A DNA stretch of 28,012 nt from DATHGT01 sp035317605 (GTDB lineage: Bacteria; Methylomirabilota; Methylomirabilia; Rokubacteriales; CSP1-6), in NCBI GenBank assembly GCA_035317605.1, contig DATHGT010000375.1, positions 1 to 28,012 on the forward strand, written 5' to 3'. The notes beneath the pieces were generated by a model, which made no database searches, was not told where the DNA came from, and saw only the letters and a list, made by a program, of their open reading frames with translations. A program made the translations under genes and the position numbers. This document shows positions 1 through 6,573 of the stretch, one piece after another; the stretch's first letter is position 1, and the number at the start of each line of letters is the position of its first letter.

Positions 1-465
1 GGCGGCAAGGGCAACGAGGGCGTGGCCGGCCAGGTGAAGAACACGCCGGGCGCGCTCGGCTACGTCGAGCTGGCGTACGCGACGACCAACAAGCTGCCGG
101 TGGCCGAGATCCGCAACCAGGCCGGCAAGTTCGTCGAGCCCACGATCGACAGCACCACTGCCGCGGCGGCGTCGGTGGCCAAGACCATGCCCGCCGACTT
201 TCGGGTGTCGCTGACCAACGCGCCCGGCGACAAGGCGTACCCGATCGCCAGCTTCACGTGGCTGCTCGTCTACCGCGACCAGGCCGACGCGGGCAAGGGA
301 CGCGCGCTGGCCAAGTTCCTGTGGTGGGCCAGCCACGAGGGCCAGCGGTACGCCGCCGATCTGCTCTACGCGCCGCTGCCCGCCGAAGTCGTCAAGCAGA
401 TCGAGAGGAAGGTGAAGGAGATTACGTTCCAGGGTAAGCCGCTGCTGGCCTCCGTCGATCGGTGA
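1..465 (+). CDS. pstS: PstS, phosphate ABC transporter substrate-binding protein (3' part only)
   Basis: This is the C-terminal 154 residues of the periplasmic phosphate-binding protein of the Pst importer. The frame is open from base 1, so the 5' part, including the signal peptide and the first phosphate-binding loops, lies outside the window. The first residues, GKGNEGVAGQVKNTPGALGY, match the very conserved PstS segment that lines the phosphate cleft. The C-terminal half ends with the usual helical region after YPIASFTWLLVY. The stop codon TGA shares its last base with the pstC ATG (TGATG), so the two are translationally coupled. The order S-C-A-B-PhoU is the classical one. A Pho-box promoter would be expected upstream, outside the window. 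Confidence 0.95.
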   Translation, partial: GGKGNEGVAGQVKNTPGALGYVELAYATTNKLPVAEIRNQAGKFVEPTIDSTTAAAASVAKTMPADFRVSLTNAPGDKAYPIASFTWLLVYRDQADAGKGRALAKFLWWASHEGQRYAADLLYAPLPAEVVKQIERKVKEITFQGKPLLASVDR

Positions 466-1448
466 TGCGCGCACTCCCGGGTGGGCTCGAGGCGATGGCG
501 GGCCCGGGGCTCCGCCGTCGCGCTCGGATCCGCGTGTCGGGCGATCGCGTCTTCGCCGGGGTCCTGCGCGTCGTCGCCGCCTCGTTCGTCGGGCTCGTGC
601 TGGCCCTCGTCGTCACCCTCGTCGTGGCGGCGGTGCCCGCCATACGGACGTTCGGCTGGCGGTTCATCGTCGGGACGAACTGGGACCCGGTCGCCGAGAG
701 CTTCGGCGCGCTGCCGTTCATCTACGGCACCCTGCTCTCGTCGCTGGTCGCGATGGTGCTGGCCGTTCCGCTCGGCATCGGCGCGGCGATCTTCCTCGCC
801 GAGCTGGCGCCGTTCTGGATCCGGCCGCCGATCGGGTTCCTGATCGAGCTGCTGGCCGCGGTGCCGAGCGTGGTCTACGGACTCTGGGGCATCTTCGTGC
901 TGGCCCCGCTGATGCGCGTCTGGGTGCAGCCCGCGCTCGGCGCGTCGCTCGGCTTCCTGCCGCTGTTTCAGGGCGCACCCTACGGTGTCGGCATGCTGAC
1001 CGCCGGCATCATCCTCGCGATCATGACCGTGCCGTTCATCACCACGGTCGGACGCGAGGTGCTGCTGGCCGTGCCCAACCACCAGCGTGAGGCCGCGCTC
1101 GCCCTCGGCGCCACGCGGTGGGAGACGACGCGCATGGCGGTGCTGAACTACGCGCGCTCCGGGCTCATCGGGGCGGTGCTGCTCGGGCTCGGGCGCGCGC
1201 TCGGCGAGACCATGGCGGTGACGATGGTCATCGGCAACCGTCCGGAGATCTCGGCGTCGCTGTTCGCGCCGGGCTACACGATGGCCAGCGTGCTGGCCAA
1301 CGAGTTCACCGAGGCGACCTCCGACGTGTACCTCGCGGCCCTCGTGGAGATCGGTCTGCTGCTGCTGATCGTCACCGTGGTGGTCAACGCGCTGGCGCGC
1401 CTGCTCGTGTGGAGCGTGGGCGGCACCGTCGCCAAAGTGCGGGAATGA
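465..1448 (+). CDS. pstC: PstC, phosphate ABC transporter permease
   Basis: This is one of the two membrane subunits of the Pst phosphate importer, forming the inner-membrane channel with PstA. The protein has about 327 residues, six or so hydrophobic segments and the cytoplasmic EAA loop (REAALALGATRWETTRMAVL) that contacts the ATPase PstB. The N-terminus starts with a short basic stretch followed by a long hydrophobic helix. A GTG lies directly before the ATG (462), but the ATG at 465 fits the TGATG stop-start coupling with pstS better. The 3' end overlaps pstA by ATGA. Length and motifs are ordinary for the family. Confidence 0.95.
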   Translation: MRALPGGLEAMAGPGLRRRARIRVSGDRVFAGVLRVVAASFVGLVLALVVTLVVAAVPAIRTFGWRFIVGTNWDPVAESFGALPFIYGTLLSSLVAMVLAVPLGIGAAIFLAELAPFWIRPPIGFLIELLAAVPSVVYGLWGIFVLAPLMRVWVQPALGASLGFLPLFQGAPYGVGMLTAGIILAIMTVPFITTVGREVLLAVPNHQREAALALGATRWETTRMAVLNYARSGLIGAVLLGLGRALGETMAVTMVIGNRPEISASLFAPGYTMASVLANEFTEATSDVYLAALVEIGLLLLIVTVVVNALARLLVWSVGGTVAKVRE

Positions 1449-2284
1449 CCAACGTGGCCCGGCGCCGTCTGATCAGCCGCGTGATGGGCGCGCTCACCGC
1501 GGTGGCCGCCGGCGTGATCATCCTGCCGCTGGTGGTGATCTTCGCGTTCCTGGTCTACCAGGGGAGCACGGCGCTGAACCTCGACTTCTTCATCCACCTG
1601 CCCAAGCCCGTCGGCGAGGTCGGTGGCGGGATGGCCAACGCGATCGTGGGCACCCTGATCCTGATCGCGCTCGCCGCCTGCCTCGGGGTGCCCGTCGGCG
1701 TGCTGGGCGGGCTCTACCTGGCGGAATCGCGCGACCGTCACCTGCCGTGGCTGGTCCGCTTTCTCGCCGACGTGCTCAACGGCGTGCCCTCGATCGTGAT
1801 CGGTATCTTCGTCTACACGCTGGTGGTCCGGCCCCTGCGTCACTTCTCGGCCATAGCCGGCGGTATCGCGCTCGGCGTGATCATGATCCCGATCGTGCTG
1901 CGGACGACCGAAGAGCTGGTGCGCCTGGTCCCCGCCTCGTTGCGCGAGGCCGGGTTGGCGCTCGGAGTGGCGGAATGGAAGGTCATGCTGCGCATCGTGC
2001 TGACGACGGCGAGCGCCGGCATCACGACGGGTGTGATGGTCGCGGTCGCCCGCATCGCCGGCGAGACCGCACCGCTCCTGTTCACGGCCTTCGGCAACCG
2101 CTTCTGGCACCATGGCCTCGATCAGCCGATCGCCGCGCTGCCGCTGCAGATCTTCGCGTACGCGATCGCCCCCTACGACGACTGGCACCGCCAGGCGTGG
2201 GCGGGCGCCCTGGTCTTGATCACGATCGTCCTGGTGGTGAGCGTGCTGGCCCGCCTGGCCACCGCACGGCTGGCACGCTCATGA
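1445..2284 (+). CDS. pstA: PstA, phosphate ABC transporter permease
   Basis: This is the second membrane subunit of the Pst importer, 279 residues. The frame stays open far upstream inside pstC, but the real start is the ATG at 1445 (MTNVARRRL), which overlaps the pstC stop by 4 nt. There is one N-terminal membrane helix, then a periplasmic loop, then a five-helix permease domain. The EAA loop (LREAGLALGVAEWKVMLRIV) near residues 175-195 is the PstB contact. The C-terminal region GETAPLLFTAFGN is typical of PstA. A 100-nt gap containing two hairpins follows before pstB, the only sizeable gap in the operon. Confidence 0.95.
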   Translation: MTNVARRRLISRVMGALTAVAAGVIILPLVVIFAFLVYQGSTALNLDFFIHLPKPVGEVGGGMANAIVGTLILIALAACLGVPVGVLGGLYLAESRDRHLPWLVRFLADVLNGVPSIVIGIFVYTLVVRPLRHFSAIAGGIALGVIMIPIVLRTTEELVRLVPASLREAGLALGVAEWKVMLRIVLTTASAGITTGVMVAVARIAGETAPLLFTAFGNRFWHHGLDQPIAALPLQIFAYAIAPYDDWHRQAWAGALVLITIVLVVSVLARLATARLARS

Positions 2285-2302
2285 GAACGTGGATTCAAGT
2301 AC

Positions 2303-2323
2303 CGCCCCGGCGAAGCCGGGGCG
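2303..2323 (+). repeat. Perfect 9-bp hairpin, loop GAA, between pstA and pstB
   Basis: The arms CGCCCCGGC and GCCGGGGCG pair perfectly around a GAA loop. It resembles the hairpin after nadE at 13865-13883, which has an AAA loop; both continue with a short spacer and CGAAC. There is no T-tract, so it is not a classical terminator. It could act as an RNA stem that attenuates pstB or protects pstSCA mRNA, or it could be a dispersed REP-like element. Confidence 0.7.
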
Positions 2324-2333
2324 AAACGCGAAC

Positions 2334-2371
2334 GGGGGGGTTTGGGGGGCCCGAGGCTAGGCCCCCCATCT
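2334..2371 (+). repeat. G7-TTT-G6 hairpin element upstream of pstB
   Basis: A run of seven G, TTT and six G is followed by a perfect 9-bp stem: TGGGGGGCC at 2343-2351 pairs with GGCCCCCCA at 2360-2368, with an 8-nt loop. The element ends in ATCT just before the pstB Shine-Dalgarno. A sister copy, G7-TAT-G6 and again CCCCCCATCT, precedes nadE at 12062-12098. Confidence 0.7.
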
Positions 2372-2372
2372 C

Positions 2373-2377
2373 GGAGG
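2373..2377 (+). promoter_or_regulatory. Shine-Dalgarno GGAGG that fixes the pstB start
   Basis: GGAGG lies 7 nt before the ATG at 2385. An in-frame TTG at 2379 is only 1 nt from it and is therefore not a plausible start. Confidence 0.75.
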
Positions 2378-2384
2378 ATTGAAT

Positions 2385-3143
2385 ATGGCTGACGGGATTC
2401 GGGTGGAGCGGTTGAACGCGTGGTTCGAGACGCGCCGTGTCCTGGTCGACATCGACCTGCGGATCCCCGCCAACGGCGTGACCGCGGTCATCGGTCCATC
2501 CGGGTGCGGCAAATCCACGTTCGTCCGGTGCATCAACCGCATGCACGAGGTCGTGCCGGGAGCGCGGCTGAGCGGCGACGTCCTGCTCAACGGCGAGAGC
2601 CTCTACCGGGCCGACGTCGACCCCGTGGTGGTGCGCCGCCGCATCGGCATGGTGTTCCAGAAGGCGAACCCGTTTCCGACCATGTCGATCTTCGACAACG
2701 TGGCGGCCGGGCTGCGGCTGGGCGCTCGGCGCGACCGCGCGTTCCTCAACGAGACCGTCGAGCAGGCCCTGCGTCAGGCCGCGCTGTGGGACGAGGTCAA
2801 GGACGGTCTGGGCAAGCCGGGCTCGGCGCTGTCCGGCGGCCAGCAGCAGCGCCTGTGCATCGCCCGCGCGCTGGCCGTGGGGCCCGAGGTGCTGCTCATG
2901 GACGAGCCGTGCTCGGCGCTCGATCCCATCGCCACCGCCAAGATCGAGGAGCTCACGCTCGAGCTGAAGAAGAACCTCACGGTGGTGATCGTCACCCACA
3001 ACATGCAGCAGGCGGCGCGGGTGTCGGAGTGGACGGGCTTCTTCCTGATGGGTGAGCTGGTCGAGTTCGGGGTGACCCGCGAGATCTTCACGAACCCGCG
3101 GGACAAGCGGACCGAAGACTACATCACCGGCCGGTTCGGCTGA
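2385..3143 (+). CDS. pstB: PstB, phosphate ABC transporter ATP-binding protein
   Basis: This is the cytoplasmic ATPase that energises phosphate import through PstC and PstA, 252 residues. All ABC motifs are intact: Walker A GPSGCGKST at residues 37-45, Q-loop VFQKANPFP, signature LSGGQQQR, Walker B VLLMDEP, D-loop SALDP and H-loop VIVTHNM. The CS after the DEP and the FQKANPFP segment are typical of PstB rather than of other ABC ATPases. The start at ATG 2385 is chosen because GGAGG lies 7 nt upstream. phoU follows after 13 nt. Confidence 0.96.
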   Translation: MADGIRVERLNAWFETRRVLVDIDLRIPANGVTAVIGPSGCGKSTFVRCINRMHEVVPGARLSGDVLLNGESLYRADVDPVVVRRRIGMVFQKANPFPTMSIFDNVAAGLRLGARRDRAFLNETVEQALRQAALWDEVKDGLGKPGSALSGGQQQRLCIARALAVGPEVLLMDEPCSALDPIATAKIEELTLELKKNLTVVIVTHNMQQAARVSEWTGFFLMGELVEFGVTREIFTNPRDKRTEDYITGRFG

Positions 3144-3156
3144 GAGAGGGACGGCC

Positions 3157-3813
3157 ATGCCGCGACACTTCCACGAGGAGCTGGACGGACTCAAGCAGAC
3201 GCTCTTGGCCATGGGGGCGCTGGTCGAGGACCAGATCCGCCTGACCATGCGCGCGCTCGTCGAGCGCGACGACGCGTTGGCCAAGAGCGTGATCGAGCGG
3301 GACCGCGAGGTGAACGCCTACGACGTGGAGGTCGACGAGAAGTGCGTGGAGCTGCTCGCCCTGCACCAGCCCACGGCCGGCGACCTGCGCTTCCTCACCA
3401 CCGCCATGAAGATCGTGACCGACCTGGAGCGCATCGGCGACCAGGCCGTGAACATTGCCCAGCGCGCGCGCGAGCTGAACGTCGAGCCCCAGCTCAAGCC
3501 CTACATCGATCTGCCGCGCATGGCCGAGCTGGCCCAGGCCATGGTCAAGGAGAGCCTCGACGCCTTCGTGGCCCGCGACACCGCGCTGGCCCGGCGCGTG
3601 TGCGGCGAAGACGCGGCGGTCGACGCGCTCAACCACCAGATCTTCCGCGAGCTGCTGACCTTCATGATGGAAGATCCCAAGACGATCCCGCGGGCCATCC
3701 GCCTGATCCTGATCGCACGCTTCCTCGAGCGGGTGGCCGACCACGCGACCAACATCGCCGAGATGGTCATCTTCATGGTCGACAGCAAGATGGTCCGCCA
3801 CACGTTGGCCTAG
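3157..3813 (+). CDS. phoU: PhoU, phosphate signalling/transport regulator
   Basis: PhoU is a cytoplasmic helical-bundle protein that ties Pst activity to the PhoR/PhoB two-component system and represses the Pho regulon when phosphate is plentiful. It has 218 residues with the two expected three-helix repeats. Each repeat carries a metal-cluster motif: ERIGDQAVNIA at residues 91-101 and LERVADHATNIAE at 190-202. A purine-rich GAGAGGG sits shortly before the ATG. The stop codon TAG is the first three bases of a palindromic element (3811-3958). No phoB or phoR is present here. Confidence 0.95.
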   Translation: MPRHFHEELDGLKQTLLAMGALVEDQIRLTMRALVERDDALAKSVIERDREVNAYDVEVDEKCVELLALHQPTAGDLRFLTTAMKIVTDLERIGDQAVNIAQRARELNVEPQLKPYIDLPRMAELAQAMVKESLDAFVARDTALARRVCGEDAAVDALNHQIFRELLTFMMEDPKTIPRAIRLILIARFLERVADHATNIAEMVIFMVDSKMVRHTLA

Positions 3814-3958
3814 CAGGCTACGGAAAACTCGCAGGCTGCTCAAAAAGGTCCAGATGCGAGGCGGCGCCCGAGAGCCGCACGCGAGCCGTACTCCTGTACG
3901 GTGAGCGCGCGGCCGAGGGCGCCAACGAAGCAGATGGGCCTTTTTCAGCAGCCTGCTA
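3811..3958. repeat. Large imperfect palindrome between convergent phoU and sodC
   Basis: Two arms of about 63 nt (3831-3893 and 3894-3956) are inverted copies. The outer 10 bases are identical (GCAGGCTGCT against AGCAGCCTGC), the AAAAAGG/CCTTTTT blocks match, and CCGTAC-TCCT-GTACGG (3886-3901) forms the centre. An extra TAGCAGGC (3811-3818) mirrors GCCTGCTA (3951-3958). These flanks supply the TAG stop of phoU and the TAG stop of sodC. The AAAAAGG/CCTTTTT blocks could make a bidirectional terminator. From memory it resembles a palindrome dispersed in several phyla; I could not check this. Confidence 0.85.
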
Positions 3959-4534
3959 GCGCTTGCCCTCGCTGACGATGACGCCGCAGGCGATGCGGGC
4001 GCCGCTGTTGCCGGCGGGGTCGGTGCGCTTGTCGTCGGCGCTCTCGTGGATGACGATCGCGCTGCCGTCGGCGTCGAGCAGGGAGCCCGCCGCCTTCTTG
4101 TCGAGAGCGACGCGCTTGATCGTGAACTCCAGATGACCCTTGCCGTCGGTGCCGACGGTGATATCGGGCAGGTCGCCGACGTGCGGTCCTCGCGGATTCG
4201 CGGTGCCGTGCTCGGCCTTGGTCGGGTTGAAGTGGGCGCCCGCGGACTCGAACGACGGCGGATCGCAGCGTCCCACCTCGTGGATGTGCACGGCCTTCTC
4301 CCCCGCGGGCAGCCCGATGACGTCGAGGAGGAGGCGGACGCCGCCGTTGTCCCGCGTGATCACCGCGTTCCCGACGGCCTGCCCCTTCTCGTCGACCAGA
4401 TGCGCGAGCGCGGCGGGAGGCGGCAGCGTCACGTAGGGGATGTAGGGCAGGCGGCACCCCGTCGCGCCCAGCGCGAGCACGAGGATCCACCCGTATCGTC
4501 CGACCGCCGCGAGGGGATGACCGATGAGGTTCAC
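3956..4534 (-). CDS. sodC: Cu/Zn superoxide dismutase, probable lipoprotein
   Basis: The enzyme disproportionates superoxide to hydrogen peroxide and oxygen in the cell envelope. The 192-residue protein starts with a hydrophobic signal and a lipobox-like LGATGC (Cys27), so it is probably lipid-anchored. All metal ligands are present with family spacing: H83, H85, H101 and H163 for copper, and H101, H109, H118 and D121 for zinc. The Cys90-Cys183 disulfide pair and the active-site Arg180 are also visible. The start is GTG at 4534, chosen because a TAGAAT -10 box lies exactly 6 nt before it; translation would be leaderless. The gene converges on phoU. Its stop codon is provided by the palindromic element. 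Confidence 0.92.
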   Translation of the reverse strand: MNLIGHPLAAVGRYGWILVLALGATGCRLPYIPYVTLPPPAALAHLVDEKGQAVGNAVITRDNGGVRLLLDVIGLPAGEKAVHIHEVGRCDPPSFESAGAHFNPTKAEHGTANPRGPHVGDLPDITVGTDGKGHLEFTIKRVALDKKAAGSLLDADGSAIVIHESADDKRTDPAGNSGARIACGVIVSEGKR

Positions 4535-4540
4535 GGCGCG

Positions 4541-4546
4541 ATTCTA
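4541..4546 (-). promoter_or_regulatory. -10 box TAGAAT of sodC, leaderless arrangement
   Basis: TAGAAT on the minus strand is separated from the sodC GTG by 6 nt, which places the predicted transcription start on the G of the start codon. No convincing -35 hexamer is seen. Confidence 0.6.
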
Positions 4547-4572
4547 CTCGACGCGCGCCCTCCCGCGGAGAC

Positions 4573-4806
4573 TCAGCGGCAGTAGTTGCGCCAGTCGATC
4601 AGCGGCGGCGCGTCGCGACACAGCCGGCGCGCCCCCGTGCAGTTCTGCGAGCCGCCGAGCGCGGAGTTCGCGCTGTCCCCGAAACACCCGGTCATGGCGA
4701 ACCACGAGTAGCGCCGCTCGTTCTCGCGCCAGACCAAGAAGAGCAGGGAGAAGACTAAGCTCCCGACGACCCCCAGCACGACGAGCCGCTGCTTCCAGTG
4801 GCTCAC
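4573..4806 (-). CDS. Small single-pass membrane protein of unknown function
   Basis: I do not recognise this 77-residue protein. It begins MSHWKQRLV and has one hydrophobic helix at about residues 8-27. A hydrophilic, probably extracytoplasmic tail follows with four cysteines (in GCFG, QNCTG, RLCRD and the C-terminal NYCR), which could form two disulfides. The GTG start is 7 nt after the vapC stop, so it looks like the third gene of the vapBC transcript. sodC begins 38 nt further on but has its own -10 box. The tight spacing makes it likely to be a real gene, but the function is unknown and a link to the toxin-antitoxin pair is only positional. Confidence 0.6.
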   Translation of the reverse strand: MSHWKQRLVVLGVVGSLVFSLLFLVWRENERRYSWFAMTGCFGDSANSALGGSQNCTGARRLCRDAPPLIDWRNYCR

Positions 4807-4813
4807 CGGACCG

Positions 4814-5227
4814 TCAGTCGATGGTGCCGGCCGGCAGCACCCACTCGCAGGGCTGGCCGGTGACCCGGCTGATCAGGTCGAAGTCGGTGTCGTAGTGCAG
4901 AACGGCCAGGCCGCTCTGCTCGGCCGCGGCCGCGATCAACAGGTCGGGAACCTTGCGGCCGCGTAGGCCGCGAGAGGCGAGCAGGCGCTGGACTTGCCGC
5001 GCCCGCCGCACGTGGGCGGCGTCGGTCTCGATCAGCGGGAAGGCGGCCAGCGCCGCAGCGAGGCGGTTCCATTCGGCGAGATTGCGGGCCGAGAAGCCGA
5101 CTTCGAGGTCCGAGATTCCGGTCCGCGCGACGTGGCCGGCGGCGGCACGTGGCTCGATCACGGCGCGCACCGCCTCGTGGTGCAGGCGAGTCAACACGCT
5201 GGTGTCCACCACGTGCGTCAGCGCCAC
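4814..5227 (-). CDS. vapC: VapC-type PIN-domain ribonuclease toxin
   Basis: This is a 137-residue PIN-domain protein. In characterised VapC toxins this domain is a magnesium-dependent RNase that cleaves tRNA or rRNA and is held inactive by the partner antitoxin. The four acidic active-site positions are visible: D8 in VVDTSVL, E42 in SDLEVG, D95 in VPDLLIA and D113 in HYDTDFD. The GTG start lies inside the end of the antitoxin gene (10-nt overlap), the usual coupling for such pairs. The RNA target cannot be read from sequence. The active site looks complete, so the toxin is probably functional. Confidence 0.88.
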   Translation of the reverse strand: MALTHVVDTSVLTRLHHEAVRAVIEPRAAAGHVARTGISDLEVGFSARNLAEWNRLAAALAAFPLIETDAAHVRRARQVQRLLASRGLRGRKVPDLLIAAAAEQSGLAVLHYDTDFDLISRVTGQPCEWVLPAGTID

Positions 5228-5412
5228 GCCGCGCTCCGGTCAGCGAGCTTTGCCTTGGCCAGCGTCGTGAGCGCCCTGGCCACCCGGCGCGGTCGCAGCG
5301 GCGCCGCCCGGCGAAGCGCCTCGTTGACCGTGTCCTTCAACGTCTTCGTGCCCAACTCCGCCCGCGCCGCGGCGAGGGCCTGCTCGTCGATGTCCACCAG
5401 CCGCTTGGCCAT
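5218..5412 (-). CDS. vapB: VapB-type ribbon-helix-helix antitoxin
   Basis: This 64-residue protein precedes the PIN toxin. The N-terminal part, MAKRLVDIDEQALAAARAEL followed by GTKTLKDTVNEALRRAA, fits the short beta-strand plus two helices of a VapB DNA-binding domain. The basic, helical C-terminus would wrap the toxin. Such antitoxins neutralise VapC and repress their own promoter. The ATG at 5412 has a TATACT -10 box 6 nt upstream, and two direct repeats GATATAC exactly 20 bp apart overlap that promoter. They are a good candidate operator. Confidence 0.85.
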   Translation of the reverse strand: MAKRLVDIDEQALAAARAELGTKTLKDTVNEALRRAAPLRPRRVARALTTLAKAKLADRSAAWR

Positions 5413-5418
5413 GGCGAG

Positions 5419-5446
5419 AGTATATCAGGACAGCCACGCGTATATC
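5419..5446 (-). promoter_or_regulatory. vapB promoter with two GATATAC direct repeats (candidate operator)
   Basis: On the minus strand TATACT (5419-5424) sits 6 nt before the vapB ATG. The 7-mer GATATAC occurs at 5420-5426 and again at 5440-5446, a period of 20 bp or about two helical turns. That would put two antitoxin dimers on the same DNA face, covering the -10 and -35 regions. Confidence 0.55.
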
Positions 5447-5529
5447 CGGCCACCGGCGCCCCGCCACGTTCCGTCGAGGACAAAGCCCGTTGGGTCGAGA
5501 GATGCCTTGGTGGGGGGGCGGAAATCCGC

Positions 5530-5535
5530 TACGAT
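5530..5535 (+). promoter_or_regulatory. -10 box TACGAT before the flippase-like gene
   Basis: TACGAT is followed by 9 nt and the ATG at 5545, giving a predicted leader of about 3 nt. No Shine-Dalgarno is visible. Confidence 0.45.
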
Positions 5536-5544
5536 CCGGGCGCC

Positions 5545-6567
5545 ATGGGCGGCAAGACCGCGGCGGGGCGGTGGCTGCGCGCGGCGTTGCTCCTCGCGGG
5601 GGCCGCGCTGTTCGCGCTGCTCGTGTGGCAGATCGGCCCGCGGGCGATCGTCGCCTCGTTCGAGCGCCTCGGCTTCACCCTGCTGATCGTGATCGTGTTT
5701 CCGTTCTGCGTGATCACCGCCTTCGACACCCTCGGCTGGCGCTACGCGTTCCGGCGGGATCGCGTGTCGTTCTGGAAGCTGGCCCTGGCCCGCGTGGCCG
5801 GCGAGGCCGTGAACGGGACCACGCCGACGGGCTCGGTCGGCGGCGAGGCCGTGAAGGCGTGGCTCCTCCGCGATCGCGTGCCCTTCCGCGAGAGCCTGCC
5901 CTCGGTGATCGTGGCCAAGACCACGATCACGATCGCCCAGGGACTGTTCCTGCTCTTCGGCATGCTCGTCGCCTGGTTCGCGCTGCCGGCGCATGAATCG
6001 TGGCTGCTCAAGCCGATGGGGGCGCTCCTCGGCCTCGAGATCCTCGCGGTGGCGGGGTTCGTGTACGCGCAGGTGGCGGGACTTCTGGCGGGCAGCGGGC
6101 GGATGCTCGAGCGCATCGGCGTGATGCGCTCGGCGCACCGGGGGCTGCCGCTCAAGCGCATCGACCGCGCGCTGTCGCTGTTCTATCGCCGGCAGCCCGC
6201 TCGCCTCGCGCTTTCGATCGGCTTCCACTTCCTCGGCTGGGTCATGAGCGCAGCGGAGACCTGGTTCATCCTGTGGCTGCTCGGGGTGCCGGTGAGCCCC
6301 GCCACCGCGGTGATCATCGAAGCGTGCGGCACCGCGGTGCGCTTCATGACGTTCTTCATCCCCGGCCACCTCGGCGTGCTCGAGGGCGGCAACGTGGCGG
6401 TCTTCGTGGCGCTCGGGCTCGATCCCGCCGCGGGACTGTCGGCCATCCTGGTGCGGCGCGTCCGTGAGGCGGCGTGGATCGGTCTGGGCTTTCTCGTGCT
6501 CCGCGCGCCGGCCCGCCGCCCGGCGCCGGTTCCGGTGCCCGCGCCGGCGCCCACGCCCGAGGGCTGA
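5545..6567 (+). CDS. Lysylphosphatidylglycerol synthase TM-region/UPF0104 family membrane protein
   Basis: This 340-residue polytopic inner-membrane protein belongs to the family that resembles the flippase half of MprF, AglD-type proteins and HpnL. Conserved features are the glycine/proline-rich cytoplasmic segment around residues 90-110 (NGTTPTGSVGGEAVKAWLL) and FFIPGHLGVLEGG near residue 270. About eight hydrophobic helices and a Pro/Ala-rich tail (PVPVPAPAPTPEG) are visible. Family members are thought to move lipids or lipid-linked sugars across membranes; the substrate here is unknown. The frame is open further upstream, but ATG 5545 fits the -10 box TACGAT and the first helix. asnB follows after 6 nt, so the two are probably co-transcribed. 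Confidence 0.8.
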   Translation: MGGKTAAGRWLRAALLLAGAALFALLVWQIGPRAIVASFERLGFTLLIVIVFPFCVITAFDTLGWRYAFRRDRVSFWKLALARVAGEAVNGTTPTGSVGGEAVKAWLLRDRVPFRESLPSVIVAKTTITIAQGLFLLFGMLVAWFALPAHESWLLKPMGALLGLEILAVAGFVYAQVAGLLAGSGRMLERIGVMRSAHRGLPLKRIDRALSLFYRRQPARLALSIGFHFLGWVMSAAETWFILWLLGVPVSPATAVIIEACGTAVRFMTFFIPGHLGVLEGGNVAVFVALGLDPAAGLSAILVRRVREAAWIGLGFLVLRAPARRPAPVPVPAPAPTPEG

Positions 6568-6573
6568 CCCGCG

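Noticed and set aside
462..464. GTG as the pstC start
   Set aside because: The adjacent ATG at 465 gives the TGATG coupling with pstS and is the stronger start codon.
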